From the NCBI RefSeq assembly GCF_003576455.2, contig NZ_CP032869.1:3162001-3226000 (forward strand): a DNA stretch of 64,000 nucleotides, given 5' to 3'. Origin of the DNA: Mucilaginibacter celer. Its GTDB lineage: Bacteria; Bacteroidota; Bacteroidia; Sphingobacteriales; Sphingobacteriaceae. Of this stretch, positions 61,178 through 64,000 are shown piece after piece. Within the stretch, counting starts at the first letter, position 1, and every line of letters begins with the position of its first letter. Under the pieces are notes generated by a model. It saw only the letters and a list, made by a program, of their open reading frames with translations. It did no database searches and had not been told where the DNA came from. The translations under genes were made by a program, and so were the position numbers.

Positions 61178-64000
61178 ATGAATAAAGCTTACTCACTTTT
61201 CAATAGAGTTAAAAAGTATACCATCATATTTATTGCAGTTGTTGGCTCATTGTTGTTAAGCACCAATGCCAGGGCGCAGTATTTTGGCCAGAATAAAGTG
61301 AGGTATAAAAACCTGAAGTTTAACGTTTACAAAACCCCACACTTTGAGATTTATTACTACCTGAAAAATGATAGCATGGTAAAACGCTTCGCCCAGGAAA
61401 GCGAATTGTGGTACACCCTGCATCAACAGGTTTTCAGGGATACATTTAAACATGCCAACCCCATAATCCTATATGCCAACCACCCCGATTTTCAGCAAAC
61501 TACAGCTATCGACGGTGAGATTAGCGTAGGTACAGGCGGTGTTACCGAGGGCCTTAAAAACCGCGTGGTAATGCCGGTGATGGAAACCAACCAAACCACC
61601 CGCCACGTTATAGGCCACGAGTTGGTGCACGCCTTTCAATATCGTTTATTGCTGGGCCATGATTCAACCGAATATGAAAATATCAATAACATTCCCCTGT
61701 GGATGATTGAAGGGATGGCCGAGTACCTGTCGTTGGGTAAAAAAGATACTTATACGGCGATGTGGATGCGCGATGCCTATTTAAACCACGATATACCTAC
61801 CGTACGCGATTTGACGGAGAGCAGCAAGTATTTCCCTTACCGTTACGGAGAGGCGTTTTGGTCGTTCATTGGTTCAACTTATGGCGATACCGTGATTGTT
61901 CCGTTTTTTAAGAATGCTGCGCGATATGGCCTTGAATACGGCATTAGGCGCACTTTTGGTTATGACGATCGTACACTTTCGCGCCTCTGGAAAAACTCGA
62001 TCGAGGCTACCTACAAACCTTTTTTAAAAGATACCACCCAAACGCCCAAAGGCATTAAACTGGTTGATAGTAAAAATAGCGGCGACCTGGTGGTTGCACC
62101 TTCGGTTAGCCCCGATGGCAAATATGTAGCCTTCCTTTCGGCTAAAAGTTTATTCAGTATTGATCTTTACCTGGCCGATGCCAAAACCGGGCGGATCTTG
62201 CGAAAGCTCACGAGTAAGGTATCCAACACCCATATCGATGAGTTTAATTTTATCGAATCGGCCGGCGCATGGTCTCCGGATGGGAAGAAGTTTGCGTTCA
62301 GCGTGTTCAGCAAGGGGCGTAACCGGCTGGATGTGGTTGATTTGAAAAGCGGCGACGTGGTTGATGATATTTCGATGGAGCAGGTTGAGCAGTTTAGTAA
62401 CCTGTCGTGGTCGCCAAATGGTAAGGATATCGCCTTCCAGGGATTGGTTGAGGGACAGAGCGATTTGTACTCCTATAACTTCGATACCAAAAAGATTACC
62501 CGGCTTACCAACGATAAATATTCCGATTACCAGCCGAGTTATTCGCCCGATGGTAAAAAGATCATCTACTCGAGCGACAGGACAACTTATGATCAAAGCC
62601 TGGAGCAGGATATCCCTTTCAACCTCGCCGAGCTCGACCTGGAAACAGGTAAGATCACCGATCTGAAAATTTTTAACACGGCTAATAACCTCAACCCGCA
62701 ATACTCGGCCGATGGCAAACAGATCTATTTCCTGTCCAACCGCGATGGTTTCCGGAACCTGTACCGTTATACTATCGACGGCGGTAAGATTGAACAGATG
62801 ACCAACCTGTTCACCGGCATTTCGGGCATTACCGAATATTCGCCGGCTTTGAGTATTTCCAATCATGATGATGTGGTTTACTCCTACTACCGTGCACAAA
62901 AATATTCCATTTATAATGCTAAGGCTTCAGATTTTACACCAGTTGTAGTACAGGCAGGCGATGTAAATTTTGCGGCAGGCACCTTGCCGCCAAACCGCTC
63001 GGTAGGTGTTGATCTGATCAACTCCAACCTCAACAACTTTTTGGCCTATCGCAAAATCCCCACCGACTCGGTAAAGGCTATCCCCTTCCGCTCCAAATTT
63101 AAGCTGGATTACCTGGCGGGCAGCGGCATTGGTGTAGGGGTGAGTAACTTTTACGGTACCAGCCTTTCAAGCGGGATCCAGGGGGTATTCAGCGATATTT
63201 TGGGACGTAACCAGATCTTTGCGGCGGCATCGGTCAACGGGCAAATTTATGACTCGGGTGCAGCGGTTACTTATGTAAACCAAACCGGCAGATGGAACCT
63301 CGGTGTCGGCGTTTCGCACATCCCTTACCAGTTTGGTTTTAATACGGCTACCTACCCGGTAAAGAATGTTGGCGGTAAAAACCAAACGGTATATTCCGAC
63401 AATATTGATATCATCCGCAACTTTGAGGATGCGGGTAGGGTATTCACTTCCTACCCTTTCTCGCGTACTACACGCTTTGAAGTAAGTGGAGCAGCATCGC
63501 ACAATTATTACCGTGTCGACCGCTATGCCGATTACTATACTATCGATACTGCCATGGTTAACGGCAAACCTCAGATCAACATAGGAAACTATATCAATTC
63601 TGACAGGAAAAAAATCCCTAACGATGAGGAAACCGCCACCCTCAACCAAAACTACGGTTCAACTTATTTTTATAACCTGAAATCGTATTCCATACTTACG
63701 CTTTCAACCGCTTTAATTGGCGATAACTCTTACTTTGGCGTAACTGCTCCGCTTAATGGTTTCAGATACAGGCTGGAAGCCGGTTACAACTTTGGTACCT
63801 ATAAATTTTTCTCGCCTACAATTGATCTCAGGAAATATGTACGCGTTGCGCCGGTAACGTTTGCCGCCCGCTTTTTTGCAACAGGCCGCTTTGGCGAAGA
63901 CAAGGGTTTATACCCGCTTTTTGTGGGCTATCCGTTCTATATCCGCGGTTACGAGGGACAAACTTTTTACAACCGTAACCAAACTTCATCAAATGGTTTC
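61178..64000 (+). CDS. Gluzincin-type protease, TolB-like propeller and outer-membrane barrel fusion (5' part)
   Basis: The frame is open from ATG 61178 to the window end (941 codons, no stop), so the 3' end is missing. A signal peptide (about 1-34, ending ARAQ) is followed by a zinc-protease-like domain with HELVH at 147-151 and WMIEGMAEYLS near 175-185. Then come five or more PD40/WD40-like propeller repeats (SPDGKYVAFLS, SPDGKKFAFS, SPNGKDIAFQG, SPDGKKIIYSS, SADGKQIYFLS) at about 300-560. From about 640 the sequence is of alternating strands like an Omp85/surface-antigen beta-barrel (FKLDYLAGSGIGVGVSNFYG). It should be an outer-membrane protein with a periplasmic or surface protease domain. 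Function unknown. Confidence 0.83.
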   Translation, partial: MNKAYSLFNRVKKYTIIFIAVVGSLLLSTNARAQYFGQNKVRYKNLKFNVYKTPHFEIYYYLKNDSMVKRFAQESELWYTLHQQVFRDTFKHANPIILYANHPDFQQTTAIDGEISVGTGGVTEGLKNRVVMPVMETNQTTRHVIGHELVHAFQYRLLLGHDSTEYENINNIPLWMIEGMAEYLSLGKKDTYTAMWMRDAYLNHDIPTVRDLTESSKYFPYRYGEAFWSFIGSTYGDTVIVPFFKNAARYGLEYGIRRTFGYDDRTLSRLWKNSIEATYKPFLKDTTQTPKGIKLVDSKNSGDLVVAPSVSPDGKYVAFLSAKSLFSIDLYLADAKTGRILRKLTSKVSNTHIDEFNFIESAGAWSPDGKKFAFSVFSKGRNRLDVVDLKSGDVVDDISMEQVEQFSNLSWSPNGKDIAFQGLVEGQSDLYSYNFDTKKITRLTNDKYSDYQPSYSPDGKKIIYSSDRTTYDQSLEQDIPFNLAELDLETGKITDLKIFNTANNLNPQYSADGKQIYFLSNRDGFRNLYRYTIDGGKIEQMTNLFTGISGITEYSPALSISNHDDVVYSYYRAQKYSIYNAKASDFTPVVVQAGDVNFAAGTLPPNRSVGVDLINSNLNNFLAYRKIPTDSVKAIPFRSKFKLDYLAGSGIGVGVSNFYGTSLSSGIQGVFSDILGRNQIFAAASVNGQIYDSGAAVTYVNQTGRWNLGVGVSHIPYQFGFNTATYPVKNVGGKNQTVYSDNIDIIRNFEDAGRVFTSYPFSRTTRFEVSGAASHNYYRVDRYADYYTIDTAMVNGKPQINIGNYINSDRKKIPNDEETATLNQNYGSTYFYNLKSYSILTLSTALIGDNSYFGVTAPLNGFRYRLEAGYNFGTYKFFSPTIDLRKYVRVAPVTFAARFFATGRFGEDKGLYPLFVGYPFYIRGYEGQTFYNRNQTSSNGF

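Noticed and set aside
62150-62899. A 249-codon minus-strand frame at the window end
   Set aside because: It is antisense to the open plus-strand frame from 61178, which has a signal peptide, a zinc motif and propeller repeats.
63167-63649. A 160-codon minus-strand frame
   Set aside because: It is also antisense to the barrel part of the 61178 gene and shows no recognisable domain.

Overview
This window looks like ordinary chromosome from a member of the Bacteroidota, most likely the family Sphingobacteriaceae (Mucilaginibacter or Pedobacter type). The reasons are the protein families (SusC-free glycosidase sets GH20, GH9, GH43 and GH92, DUF4142, M61, DinB and RND lipoprotein systems), -7 boxes of the TAnnTTTG type instead of TATAAT, few Shine-Dalgarno sequences, and gaps full of long inverted repeats. 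I saw no rRNA, tRNA, CRISPR array, intact insertion sequence, phage or integrase. The genus is an inference.

Layout. 0-2.2 kb: iscS-iscU-iscA, the iron-sulfur cluster assembly core. 2.3-10.9 kb: housekeeping and unknown genes (a double SnoaL-like protein, an atypical SDR, DUF2625, a long-chain acyl-CoA ligase, DUF763, DUF4142, a UPF1-like helicase). 11.2-21.3 kb: a glycan-degradation stretch with two GH20 hexosaminidases, a GH9 and a GH43 enzyme, plus a luciferase-like oxidoreductase, an alpha/beta hydrolase and a small unknown gene behind a possible attenuator. 21.4-28.3 kb: a complete tripartite RND drug-efflux operon under a TetR regulator with a recognisable palindromic operator. 28.4-32.2 kb: DinB, an MFS transporter, and a protein with diadenylate cyclase signature motifs. 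32.3-34.9 kb: pnp and rpsO. 35-43.2 kb: a small antitoxin-like protein, an M61 protease, an oligopeptidase B-like S9 enzyme and ppc. 43.5-48 kb: a FUSC membrane protein, then an aminotransferase and a nitrilase-family amidase that probably form a transaminase/omega-amidase pair. 48.2-53.9 kb: a CusCBA/Czc-type heavy-metal RND operon. 54-64 kb: GH92 alpha-mannosidase, PPK2, a class A penicillin-binding protein, and the start of a large outer-membrane protein joining a zinc-protease domain, a TolB-like propeller and a beta-barrel, cut off by the window end.

The most unusual material lies in the gaps. Almost every spacer over about 100 bp holds a long imperfect inverted repeat, from ten or more sequence families, several present more than once within 64 kb. 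Some abut or overlap stop codons and some sit inside operons. The other points worth checking are the putative DACNV-DAC protein, the TetR operator cluster, the protease-propeller-barrel fusion, the serine/lysine-rich tail on one GH20 enzyme, and the nine-codon ORF plus terminator at 17.7 kb. I did not find a clear new defence or mobile system.
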